Assembly: GCA_035529935.1 (NCBI GenBank)
Contig: DATKVT010000046.1
Coordinates: 1-57,829, forward strand
DNA: 57,829 nucleotides
Source of the DNA: Williamwhitmania sp.
GTDB lineage: Bacteria > Bacteroidota > Bacteroidia > Bacteroidales > Williamwhitmaniaceae
Direction of reading: 5' to 3'
Positions 8,823 through 17,454 of the stretch are shown here, piece by piece; the stretch's first letter is position 1; every line of letters starts with the position of its first letter. The notes under the pieces were generated by a model, which did not search any database, had not been told where the DNA came from, and was given only the letters and a program-made list of their open reading frames with translations. The position numbers and the translations under genes were made by a program.

Positions 8823-9938
8823 ATGAAGATAAATAAGAGTGGTGCCCGTTTGTCGGCCATAGTGAGCATAGGTGAGAAGTTGCGTCAGCTTAGCAAGGAG
8901 ACTGGTAAACAGCACCTGCTCCTTAATAGAGGAGTTCCCTCGGTGGTAAACATCGATCTCAAGGAGGTTGTTAAAACCATCGATTTCAACAGCAGCGAGT
9001 TGCAAACCTATCCGCCAGCACAGGGCCGGTTGGATCTTCGTGCAGTCATCAACGAGGAGTTTTTTGCGGGCAAAAGCAATCCCAGCAAAATTTTCATTAC
9101 AGGTGGAGGCATGAGCGCTCTTGACCTTGCTTTTCAAACCGTTGATGTTGAAAAAATTGTACTTCCAGTTTATTACTGGGGTGCCTATTTTCACATAATG
9201 ACCATAAGGCATAAGCAGGTGGGTGAATATGCCAGCTTTGTTGAACTTGAAACGATGTTGCCGGAGTTAAAAAATAGCGCGGTGGTGATTGGTGATCCGG
9301 GTAATCCACTTGGAGAGAAGTATGACGATGAGAAACTTTTTACTCTGGTAAAAAAGCTCAACGATAATGGAACAATCGTGTTCTTCGATAGCCCATATCG
9401 AAGAATCTTCTTCGATGCCACCGATGATTTTTACCAACGACTTCTTCCACTTGAGAATGTAATTATTGTTGAAAGTTTCAGCAAGAGCGTTGGTTTAAGT
9501 GGTCAACGAATAGGTTTTTTACACTCCAACAACGAGGAGTTCAATGCAGAAGTAGCCGTGCGGTTAATGTATGCAACCAATGGAATTAATGCGTTCAGCC
9601 AAATATTGGTGCTCAAGCTGCTAAGCTCTGATTTAGGAAAAACGGCAGTAAAGGCCTTTAGGGAAGCTACAGTTACTGATATAAAAAAGAATGTTGAGTA
9701 TCTCCGCAAGAAAGGTTTCTTGGCTGAAGACTTTTATAAGTCCAGCGTTCCGGAGGGAATCTTTGCCGTAGTAGATATGAGCGAGGAGGAGCTGCTTCGC
9801 TATTACATTGGTTCGGTGTCGCTTAGCTTCTTTACTAAATCACGTAAGGAGGAGGCTGCAAAATATGCTCGAATTTGTATTTCGGTACCCCACAAAGAAT
9901 TGGTATCCTACTTCGATACCATTCCTGCCCGAAATTAA
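8823..9938 (+). CDS. PLP-dependent aminotransferase, class I/II fold
   Basis: 371 residues with fold-type I landmarks. TGGGMSALDLAF binds the cofactor phosphate, GDPGNPLG carries the conserved Asn161, FFDSPYRR carries Asp189 and Tyr, and VESFSKSVGLSGQRIGF carries the Schiff-base Lys221 and a following Arg. The family moves amino groups between amino acids and 2-oxo acids; aspartate- or alanine-type specificity cannot be read from sequence alone. The C-terminal small domain appears intact but short. The gene is followed by a strong terminator, so it seems to be transcribed alone. Confidence 0.9.
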   Translation: MKINKSGARLSAIVSIGEKLRQLSKETGKQHLLLNRGVPSVVNIDLKEVVKTIDFNSSELQTYPPAQGRLDLRAVINEEFFAGKSNPSKIFITGGGMSALDLAFQTVDVEKIVLPVYYWGAYFHIMTIRHKQVGEYASFVELETMLPELKNSAVVIGDPGNPLGEKYDDEKLFTLVKKLNDNGTIVFFDSPYRRIFFDATDDFYQRLLPLENVIIVESFSKSVGLSGQRIGFLHSNNEEFNAEVAVRLMYATNGINAFSQILVLKLLSSDLGKTAVKAFREATVTDIKKNVEYLRKKGFLAEDFYKSSVPEGIFAVVDMSEEELLRYYIGSVSLSFFTKSRKEEAAKYARICISVPHKELVSYFDTIPARN

Positions 9939-9959
9939 TAGTGGCAGCAAGGGATAAAG

Positions 9960-10001
9960 CTCTGCTTGAGCCCTTTTGGGTCATGCAGGGTTTTTGTTTT
10001 T
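9960..10001 (+). terminator. Intrinsic terminator after aminotransferase
   Basis: CTCTGC pairs with GCAGGG, and inside it TGA-CCC pairs with GGG-TCA around TTTT. A T-rich tract follows. It lies about 20 bases after the stop at 9938. Confidence 0.75.
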
Positions 10002-10176
10002 GGAGTTCTCAATTGCTAAAGTTTGGTGAACAAAAGGAAGGTTATGCTGTATATCATCACAAGTGTAGCAAGTGGTTACCCGCATTTTCCTAACTTGCGT
10101 CACTTAATTTTAAACAATTCCGAGGGAAAAACAATTAACAATTGTTTAGTGTTTGGGATATAATTGTGGGGGAATC

Positions 10177-11124
10177 ATGTTAAAAAAAATTTCACTTACA
10201 CTGCTAGCAGTGGCCATTGCTGGAGGGCTGGCAAGTTTAATGGTTGGCTTTGAAAATTGCGGGACAAGCCATTCTGGAAATACACACGCAATCAAAGCCT
10301 TTCAAGACATAAAGTTGGTTGGCTTACCCGACACGCTATACTTTGCTGGAGAACGGGTTCCTCTTGAAAATTTTGATACCCGCGAGAGCCTGGATAGGGA
10401 GATGCTCGTTAACTCATACTGGCATTCGCAAACCATTTACCTACTGAAACTATCTGGTAGATATTTTCCGGTAATTGAGCCCATTCTAAAAAAGGAGGGG
10501 ATTCCTGACGATTTTAAGTATTTGGCACTAGCCGAGAGCGGCTTACAACAGCTGGTATCGCCTTTGAAGGCGGTGGGAATGTGGCAGCTACTGGAGTCTT
10601 CCGCGAAGGAGGAGGGGTTGGAGGTGACCCCAGAGGTGGACGAGCGTTACGATATTGAAAAAGCAACGTTGGCAGCCTGTTCCTATTTAAAAAAATCGAA
10701 GGATCTTTTGGGAAGCTGGACAATGGCCGCCGCTGCCTATAATTTTGGCAGGGCAGGAATGCTTAAGCAAATTGACAGACAGGGCACGCGCTACTACTAC
10801 GATTTAACCCTAGGTGACGAGACTGGTAGATATGTATTTAGAATCTTGGCACTCAAACTTATCTTTGAGAACCCAACAGCCTATGGGTTTGCTATGGATA
10901 GCACAGATTTGTATCCACCATTGAGGTATACAGAGGTAAAAGTGGATACCAGCATTACACGCATTGCCGATTTTGCCACCAAGGAAGGGACCAACTACAA
11001 AATGTTGAAGTATTTCAACCCTTGGTTACGGGAGAGCTACTTGCCAAATCCGAAACATAAGACATATACTATCAAAATTCCGGTGAAGGGTTACCGCACC
11101 AATCCTTATATTAAACAGAATTAG
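10177..11124 (+). CDS. Membrane-anchored lytic murein transglycosylase, MltD-like
   Basis: 315 residues from the ATG at 10177, chosen because it starts a clean hydrophobic anchor (MLKKISLTLLAVAIAGG) and follows GTGGGGG; the frame stays open from a TTG at 10153. The SLT domain spans about residues 90-235. It includes the catalytic Glu120 in YLALAESGLQ, then GMWQLLESSAKEEGL, AACSYLKKS and AAAAYNFGRAGM. A LysM-like or SH3-like tail follows from about 250 (ADFATKEGTNYKMLKYFNPW). The enzyme cleaves the glycan strand of peptidoglycan, leaving 1,6-anhydro ends, and acts at the periplasmic face. uvrA follows after 12 bases and is probably co-transcribed. Confidence 0.9.
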   Translation: MLKKISLTLLAVAIAGGLASLMVGFENCGTSHSGNTHAIKAFQDIKLVGLPDTLYFAGERVPLENFDTRESLDREMLVNSYWHSQTIYLLKLSGRYFPVIEPILKKEGIPDDFKYLALAESGLQQLVSPLKAVGMWQLLESSAKEEGLEVTPEVDERYDIEKATLAACSYLKKSKDLLGSWTMAAAAYNFGRAGMLKQIDRQGTRYYYDLTLGDETGRYVFRILALKLIFENPTAYGFAMDSTDLYPPLRYTEVKVDTSITRIADFATKEGTNYKMLKYFNPWLRESYLPNPKHKTYTIKIPVKGYRTNPYIKQN

Positions 11125-11136
11125 GGGTATAATATT

Positions 11137-13992
11137 TTGACCTTGAAAAAGCACGATTCGAACGAAATAATTTTTGCAGAGGAGGATTGGATTAACGTTT
11201 ATGGGGCAAGGGAACATAACCTGCGCAATATAGACGTATCCATACCGCGCCATAAGCTTACGGTAATAACAGGATTGAGTGGCAGCGGAAAATCATCCTT
11301 GGCTTTTGATACTATTTACGCCGAAGGTCAGCGCCGCTATTTTGAAACATTTTCGGCGTATGCCCGACAGTTTCTGGGCAGCATGGAGCGGCCCGATGTC
11401 GATAAAATAACAGGGTTAAGTCCCGTTATCTCCATTGAGCAAAAAACCACCAACAAAAACCCTCGCTCCACGGTTGGTACCATTACTGAGATATACGATT
11501 TTCTTCGTTTGCTCTATGCACGAGCATCCATAGCTTATTCCTATGAAACAGGGGAGGCAATGGTGAAGTACACCGACGACCAAATACTTAGCCTCATTGA
11601 GGAGAAATTTGATGGTAAGCGTGTTGGAATATTAGCGCCTCTAGTAAAAGGACGTAAGGGTCATTATAAGGAACTTTTTGAGCATCTTCGGCGAAAAGGT
11701 TTTATTTATGTTCGGGTCGATGGGACCATTCAAGAGTTGAAGGCGGGGATGAAGCTCGACCGATATAAGGTTCACTTCATTGAGTTGCTTGTCGATAAGC
11801 TGCCAGTCTCGAACTTAGATATCAAGCGATTAAAGGAATCGGTTCAAGCGGCTATGCGTCAGGGAGAGGGCACCATTGTGGTGCTCGATATGGACTCGAA
11901 TGAGCAACGCTACTTTAGTCGGCATTTAATGTGCCCAACCACAGGTATTTCCTACAATGAACCTGCGCCTCATAGCTTTTCTTTCAACAGCCCTCAGGGG
12001 GCTTGTCCCCGTTGTAACGGACTTGGAACAGTAACTGAGGCACACGTGGAGGCACTAATACCCGATACATCAATAAGTATTAAGAAGGGTGGAATAAAAC
12101 CGCTGGGAACCTACAAAAGCACGCTCATATTTTGGCAGTTGGAGGCTATTGCTAGCAAGTTTGGCTTCAGCCTAGAAGATCCGATCGAGGCAATACCAGA
12201 GGAGGCCATCAACATTATACTTTATGGCTCGGAAGAGCCGTTTCGCGTTAAGTCACCTGTTCAAGGGGTAAATACTACCTACCAGATGAGTTTTACTGGC
12301 GTTCTGGATTACCTAGGAGCCGATGATGAAGAACCTGCACGGGCTAAGAATGGTGCGGACCAATATCTACGCTTTACGGTTTGTCCAGAATGTAAAGGTG
12401 CACGTTTACGTAAGGAGGCACTCTTCTTTAAGATTGCCGAAAAGAACATTGCGGAGCTCAGCAGTATGGACCTAGATACCCTCTTGCATTGGTTTAGCAA
12501 TGTGGAAAAGAGGTTGAATACCAAGCAAAAGGCGATTGCCAAGGAAATTTTGAAGGAGATTCGTGAACGTTTACGTTTCTTAAATGATGTTGGATTAAGT
12601 TACCTCGCTTTAAACCGCAGCGCACAAAGCCTTTCCGGTGGAGAGAGCCAGCGTATTAGGTTGGCTACTCAAATTGGAAGCAAGTTGGTCAATGTGCTCT
12701 ACATACTAGATGAGCCTAGCATTGGACTTCACCAGCGTGACAACCATAGGCTGATAGAGTCACTTAAGCAGCTCAGGGATGCTGGCAATTCGGTGATCGT
12801 AGTTGAGCACGATGAGGATATGATTCGCTCAGCCGATTTTGTTGTTGACTTAGGACCGCATGCCGGCCGGCGTGGTGGAAATATCGTGGCTCAGGGGACA
12901 CCTGAAGAGATATTAAAATCTGATTCCCTCACAGCAAAATATCTGAATCGAACGCTTCAAATACCTGTTCCCTCCGAAAGAAGGCAGGGGAATGGAAAGT
13001 CTATTATACTTAAGGGTGCCACTGGTCATAACCTAAAGAATGTTAGGGTGGAAATTCCTTTAGGTAAGCTTATCTGCATTACTGGAGTTTCGGGAAGCGG
13101 AAAATCGTCGTTGGTAAACGAAACTTTGCAGCCCATTTTGAGCAAGTTCTTTTACCGCTCATTAAAGGAGCCGCTGCCATACGAGTCGATAGAAGGGATA
13201 AAAAATATTGACAAGGTAATTGAGGTAACCCAATCACCACTAGGTAGAACGCCACGTTCTAATCCGGCAACCTATACTGGTGTTTTCTCCGACATCCGAA
13301 AGCTATTTGAGATGACCCCTGAAGCAAAAATTCGTGGCTACAAAGCTGGGCGGTTTAGCTTCAACGTAAAGGGGGGCCGGTGTGAGGAATGCGGTGGTGC
13401 TGGCGTTCAAACCATCGAAATGAATTTTCTTCCAGATGTTTACGTGGAGTGCAAAATTTGCCGTAGCAAGCGCTACAATCGGGAAACCTTGGAGGTTAAA
13501 TACCGCGGAAAATCCATTTCGGATGTGCTAGACATGACCATTAATGCCGCAGTTGAGTTTTTTGAACCAATGCCAACCATATACCATAAGCTGAAGACAA
13601 TACAGGAGGTTGGCCTAGGCTATATTACACTTGGACAGCCCTCCACAACGCTTTCGGGTGGGGAGTCGCAGCGAGTGAAGCTGGCGGCTGAGTTGGCCCG
13701 AAAGGATACCGGCAAAACGCTTTACATCCTTGACGAGCCAACAACTGGTTTGCATTTTGAGGATGTTCGGGTGCTGATGGATGTGCTTAGTCGCTTGGTG
13801 AATAAGGGAAATACCGTTATCGTAATAGAGCATAACCTCGATGTGGTTAAAATGGCCGACTACATTATTGATATGGGGTTAGAAGGCGGTGCAGGTGGGG
13901 GCGAGATTTTGTTTACTGGAACGCCCGAGGAACTCATAAATAATTCCCAAAGTTACACGGCCAAGTTTTTAAAAAGTTATTTGCCTCATTAG
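11137..13992 (+). CDS. uvrA: UvrABC excinuclease subunit A, TTG start
   Basis: 951 residues. It has two ABC ATPase modules with Walker A loops GLSGSGKSS (residues 46-54) and GVSGSGKSS, two signature motifs (LSGGESQRIRLA and LSGGESQRVKLA), and Walker B ILDEP in both halves. The second zinc site is complete (CEECGGAG and CKIC). The first reads CPTTG then CPRCNGLG, so one of the four usual Cys is Thr. UvrA finds bulky DNA lesions and loads UvrB. No ATG precedes the conserved VYGAREHNLRNI, and an in-frame stop lies at 11122, so translation must use TTG at 11137 (or 11143), 12 bases after the transglycosylase stop. This suggests translational coupling. Confidence 0.97.
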   Translation: MTLKKHDSNEIIFAEEDWINVYGAREHNLRNIDVSIPRHKLTVITGLSGSGKSSLAFDTIYAEGQRRYFETFSAYARQFLGSMERPDVDKITGLSPVISIEQKTTNKNPRSTVGTITEIYDFLRLLYARASIAYSYETGEAMVKYTDDQILSLIEEKFDGKRVGILAPLVKGRKGHYKELFEHLRRKGFIYVRVDGTIQELKAGMKLDRYKVHFIELLVDKLPVSNLDIKRLKESVQAAMRQGEGTIVVLDMDSNEQRYFSRHLMCPTTGISYNEPAPHSFSFNSPQGACPRCNGLGTVTEAHVEALIPDTSISIKKGGIKPLGTYKSTLIFWQLEAIASKFGFSLEDPIEAIPEEAINIILYGSEEPFRVKSPVQGVNTTYQMSFTGVLDYLGADDEEPARAKNGADQYLRFTVCPECKGARLRKEALFFKIAEKNIAELSSMDLDTLLHWFSNVEKRLNTKQKAIAKEILKEIRERLRFLNDVGLSYLALNRSAQSLSGGESQRIRLATQIGSKLVNVLYILDEPSIGLHQRDNHRLIESLKQLRDAGNSVIVVEHDEDMIRSADFVVDLGPHAGRRGGNIVAQGTPEEILKSDSLTAKYLNRTLQIPVPSERRQGNGKSIILKGATGHNLKNVRVEIPLGKLICITGVSGSGKSSLVNETLQPILSKFFYRSLKEPLPYESIEGIKNIDKVIEVTQSPLGRTPRSNPATYTGVFSDIRKLFEMTPEAKIRGYKAGRFSFNVKGGRCEECGGAGVQTIEMNFLPDVYVECKICRSKRYNRETLEVKYRGKSISDVLDMTINAAVEFFEPMPTIYHKLKTIQEVGLGYITLGQPSTTLSGGESQRVKLAAELARKDTGKTLYILDEPTTGLHFEDVRVLMDVLSRLVNKGNTVIVIEHNLDVVKMADYIIDMGLEGGAGGGEILFTGTPEELINNSQSYTAKFLKSYLPH

Positions 13993-14082
13993 TTGCTGGT
14001 ATGCAAATTCTCATTTTCCATAAATTATTGGAGGAAGGTGTTTAACTTTTGCAATGAATTATTAAGTAATTAGAAGAATCCT

Positions 14083-15753
14083 ATGGTGAAAATGGTTGAG
14101 GTTATCTGTGAGAATAACCATGCTAAGAAGCTCTATACCCCTGGAGTTACCCTAATGGAAATTGCTGCTGACCAAAACATTACATTGGCTAATCCCATCT
14201 TGGGTGCAATGGTAAACAACCAGATTCATGAGCTTGATTACCAAGTTTTCAACCCCAAAACGGTCTTCTTTTTCGATATTGCACACCCTGCCGGTATACG
14301 AATGTATCAGCGTTCGCTTTTTTTTGTACTCGAAAAGGCTATACGTGATGTATTACCAGGTAAGCGACTCTCTGTGGAGCATTCTGTTTCTAGGGGATTT
14401 TACTGTGAGATAGAGGGTTTTGAGGGAAGCATTCCTCTTTCGCTAGCTTTCACCATTGGCGATAGAATGAGGGAGTTAATCAATCGGGATATACCCTTTA
14501 CGAGCGAGGAAAAGCTTACCACTGAGGTTCAAAGCTATTACAAAAATCAGGGTTACACCGAGAAGGCAGTGCTTCTAGAGACCCGGCCACATTTGTACAC
14601 CACCGTTTACTTCCTCGATGACCGCATGGATTACTTCTATGGTTGCATGGTTCCTTCTACGGGCTATCTAAAGAAGTTTGATCTGGTAAAGTACTACGAT
14701 GGCATGTTGCTAATGGTGCCCAAGCGCAGCAATCCTGAGGAGATGGAAGACCTTATTCTGCAGGATAAGATGTTTGAGATTTTTCGGGAATACAAGCGAT
14801 GGATTGATATCCTAGGAGTAAGCTCAATCGGTTCCATAAACAAGATGGTGTTGTCAGGAAAGGGTGATGAATTAATTAAGGTAGGTGAGGCGCTGCACGA
14901 AAAAAAGGTGGCGCACATTGCTGATGAGATATACACTCGTAGGGAGAATGTTAAGGTTGTCCTTATTTCCGGCCCCTCTTCATCAGGGAAAACAACCTTT
15001 GCAAAGCGGCTGGCAATACAGCTGCTTGTTTCTGGACTAAAACCGGTGACCATCTCCCTCGACAACTATTTTGTGGATAGGGAGCATACACCACTCGATG
15101 AAAACGGCGATTACGATTTTGAATCAGTTGATGCTCTCGATATTGAATATTTTAATTCTGATTTGCTCAACTTGCTTTCGGGAAAGGAGATAGATGTTCC
15201 TAAGTTTTCGTTTGAGAACGGGAAACGTTTCTTTGACGGCACAAAACTCAAAATTGACGATAAAACGGTGCTACTTATAGAGGGAATTCATGCCCTGAAT
15301 CCTCTTCTTACTCACCTAATATCGGATGAAAGGAAGTTCAAAATTTACGTCTCGGCGCTTACCAGCCTTTCTATTGATGGGCATAATCGTATACCTACCA
15401 CGGACAACCGGCTGATTCGCAGGATAATTCGTGATTTTCGTTACCGAGGATATTCTGCCCTTAACACCATTAGCCGATGGGAGAGCGTTCGCCGAGGTGA
15501 GGACAAGAACATTTTTCCCTTTCAGGAGGAGGCCGATATCATGTTTAACTCCTCCCTGATATTTGAGCTTGGCGTGCTTAAGCGGTATGCCGAGCCAGTG
15601 CTAAGAGAGGTTCCCACCACCGTAAAAGAGTTCGCTGAAGCAGAACGGCTTCTGACTTTCCTTGAGAATTTTGTGCCCATCGACGACAATGAAATACCGC
15701 CTACCTCAATTATTAGAGAATTTTTAGGTGGAAGTAGTTTCTCCTATAAGTAA
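14083..15753 (+). CDS. TGS/SAD-fused uridine-kinase-like nucleoside kinase
   Basis: 556 residues in three parts. Residues 1-65 are a TGS-like domain (LYTPGVTLMEIAAD). Residues about 90-240 resemble the second additional domain of threonyl-tRNA synthetase (VEHSVSRGFYCEIEGFEG). From about 290 there is a phosphoribulokinase/uridine kinase domain with P-loop SGPSSSGKT (297-305), ISLDNYFVDREHTP and LLIEGIHALNP. Family proteins are annotated as nucleoside kinases, but the substrate is unsettled. The tRNA-synthetase-like front half without an aminoacylation core is notable. It starts 90 bases after uvrA and is followed by a terminator. Confidence 0.88.
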   Translation: MVKMVEVICENNHAKKLYTPGVTLMEIAADQNITLANPILGAMVNNQIHELDYQVFNPKTVFFFDIAHPAGIRMYQRSLFFVLEKAIRDVLPGKRLSVEHSVSRGFYCEIEGFEGSIPLSLAFTIGDRMRELINRDIPFTSEEKLTTEVQSYYKNQGYTEKAVLLETRPHLYTTVYFLDDRMDYFYGCMVPSTGYLKKFDLVKYYDGMLLMVPKRSNPEEMEDLILQDKMFEIFREYKRWIDILGVSSIGSINKMVLSGKGDELIKVGEALHEKKVAHIADEIYTRRENVKVVLISGPSSSGKTTFAKRLAIQLLVSGLKPVTISLDNYFVDREHTPLDENGDYDFESVDALDIEYFNSDLLNLLSGKEIDVPKFSFENGKRFFDGTKLKIDDKTVLLIEGIHALNPLLTHLISDERKFKIYVSALTSLSIDGHNRIPTTDNRLIRRIIRDFRYRGYSALNTISRWESVRRGEDKNIFPFQEEADIMFNSSLIFELGVLKRYAEPVLREVPTTVKEFAEAERLLTFLENFVPIDDNEIPPTSIIREFLGGSSFSYK

Positions 15754-15786
15754 CTTCACAGGGTAAAATAGTGAGGTTCTCTGTGC

Positions 15787-15829
15787 AAATGGCGAAAGCA
15801 ATGATAGTGTTCTTTGCCATTTTCTTTTT
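15787..15829 (+). terminator. Intrinsic terminator after the nucleoside kinase
   Basis: AAATGGC and AAAG pair with CTTT and GCCATTT across a loop of about 14 bases, followed by TTTCTTTTT. It lies about 35 bases after the stop at 15753. The rest of the gap to 16060 is very AT-rich and probably holds the promoter of the next gene, but no consensus -7 element is exact. Confidence 0.7.
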
Positions 15830-16060
15830 ATAACAGGCTCAAAAGTTGCTTAAAATCAGAATTGTTGCTGATTATTGCAATAATATTGACATTTTTATGA
15901 ATTATTCTAACGATCAGAAATACAGATTGATAATTAATATGGAGAGTAATTTTCATATTTTTAATCTCTGCATTTATTAATTTTTTCAGGCATTGTATAT
16001 TTTTCTGCTACATTTTTCATTAATTTGCTATAAGTTACAAATTCGCATATTGGCAGCTCT

Positions 16061-17443
16061 ATGATTAAGTCGCTTGTGCTTCTTTTAAACATGCTAGGCC
16101 TGTTCCTTCTTAACTTGCTTTTCTCAGGAAGCGTCAGTCTTAATATGGTTGCTCCAAAAGAGGTTAATGCAGGGAAGGAATTTGAAGTTGAGGTTACCCT
16201 AGACAAGGGCGACGTTAGCAGCTTTGCACGATTTCAGCAGGACCTTCCTGCAGGCCTTTCAGCACAAGTGGTGGATGCCTCCAATGCCGACTTTTCATTT
16301 AAAGACCAAAAGGTTCGATTTGTTTGGCTCCGGTTGCCTAGCCAATCCACCGTTACCATACGATACAAGGTCAAAGTCAACGATAGGCTTACAGGTAACT
16401 TTAAACTCAACGGCAAGTTCTCCTACATTGAGGATAACGAGCGCAAAGAGGTGCTGGCTACTGATCAGCTACTGGCCATAGTGCCCGACCCAAGTATCGA
16501 TCCCAAAATGTTGGTTGATATTAACGACTACCAGCAAATGGCTACCTCTAAATTGCTTGCTGCTGGCAGTGCTAACGTTGCTGCAATTCGTCAGGAACCT
16601 TATCTTGAGGGGCAGAGCAACGACTATATCGTTAACATTCTTGTAAGCAAAGGAACTGCCGATAAGTTTGCTAAGATAGAGGAGGATATACCCGAGGGAT
16701 TTAAGGCAGAATCCATTGATAGCAAGGATGGTATATTCACCTTTAAGGATCAGAAAGCTAAATTTCTGTGGATGACATTGCCACCCGAGCAATCCTTTGT
16801 GGTTAGCTACCGGTTGGTTCCCGAAGATGGAGTTGGCCCTAAAGAATTGGCGCTAAAAGGTACATTCTCGTTCATCCAAAACGATGCCACTCAGGTTATA
16901 GATATTGCACAAAAATCAACCAACCTACGCACCTTAACTGCGCAGCAGTTGGAAGCTCTTGCGCACACTACTTCAGGAACTACCGAAAGGCAGGATAATG
17001 TAAGTAATAGCTACACTCCCGATGCGTCTGGTGGAGTCGAAATTCCCATAAAGTATGTTGGCGCTGAAAAAATGGCTGAGCAGGATCGCAAGCAGCATAT
17101 CTCACCAACGGCTTCATCATCAGAGGCGAACATGTCGTATACCCTAGAGCCGGAGAAGGGCGTATACTACCGTGTGCAAATTGCCGCTGGTCACAAGTTG
17201 GTAAACATTAAGCGCTACTTTAGAAAGTATAAGCTCGACGCGGAGGTTCGTACCGAGCAGCATGATGGATGGTACAAGTATTCGGTGGGATCATTCTACG
17301 TGTATAAAGATGCTCATGACTATAGAAGTAAATTGTGGGCAACCACGCCTATCGATGACGCATTTGTAGCTGCTTACAATAATGGCAAACGCATTACCGT
17401 TCAGGAGGCATTGATGATTACTAACCATAAATGGTACAAATAA
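16061..17443 (+). CDS. Exported protein with duplicated beta-sandwich domain and SPOR-like tail
   Basis: 460 residues. A hydrophobic leader (IKSLVLLLNMLGLFLLNLLFSGSVS) is followed by two related domains at about 31-135 and 185-285. FARFQQDLPAGLSAQVVDA in the first aligns with FAKIEEDIPEGFKAESIDS in the second, and both continue FKDQK then F-W and LP. They look like immunoglobulin-like or DUF11-like sandwiches. A Ser/Thr-rich linker leads to a SPOR-like domain from 367 (GVYYRVQIAAGHKLVNIKRYF), a fold that binds denuded peptidoglycan. The next gene starts 11 bases after this stop and encodes a barrel, so the pair may form an envelope complex. That link is inference; I know no named family for the full protein. 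Confidence 0.75.
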   Translation: MIKSLVLLLNMLGLFLLNLLFSGSVSLNMVAPKEVNAGKEFEVEVTLDKGDVSSFARFQQDLPAGLSAQVVDASNADFSFKDQKVRFVWLRLPSQSTVTIRYKVKVNDRLTGNFKLNGKFSYIEDNERKEVLATDQLLAIVPDPSIDPKMLVDINDYQQMATSKLLAAGSANVAAIRQEPYLEGQSNDYIVNILVSKGTADKFAKIEEDIPEGFKAESIDSKDGIFTFKDQKAKFLWMTLPPEQSFVVSYRLVPEDGVGPKELALKGTFSFIQNDATQVIDIAQKSTNLRTLTAQQLEALAHTTSGTTERQDNVSNSYTPDASGGVEIPIKYVGAEKMAEQDRKQHISPTASSSEANMSYTLEPEKGVYYRVQIAAGHKLVNIKRYFRKYKLDAEVRTEQHDGWYKYSVGSFYVYKDAHDYRSKLWATTPIDDAFVAAYNNGKRITVQEALMITNHKWYK

Positions 17444-17454
17444 AGGAGTTTCCA

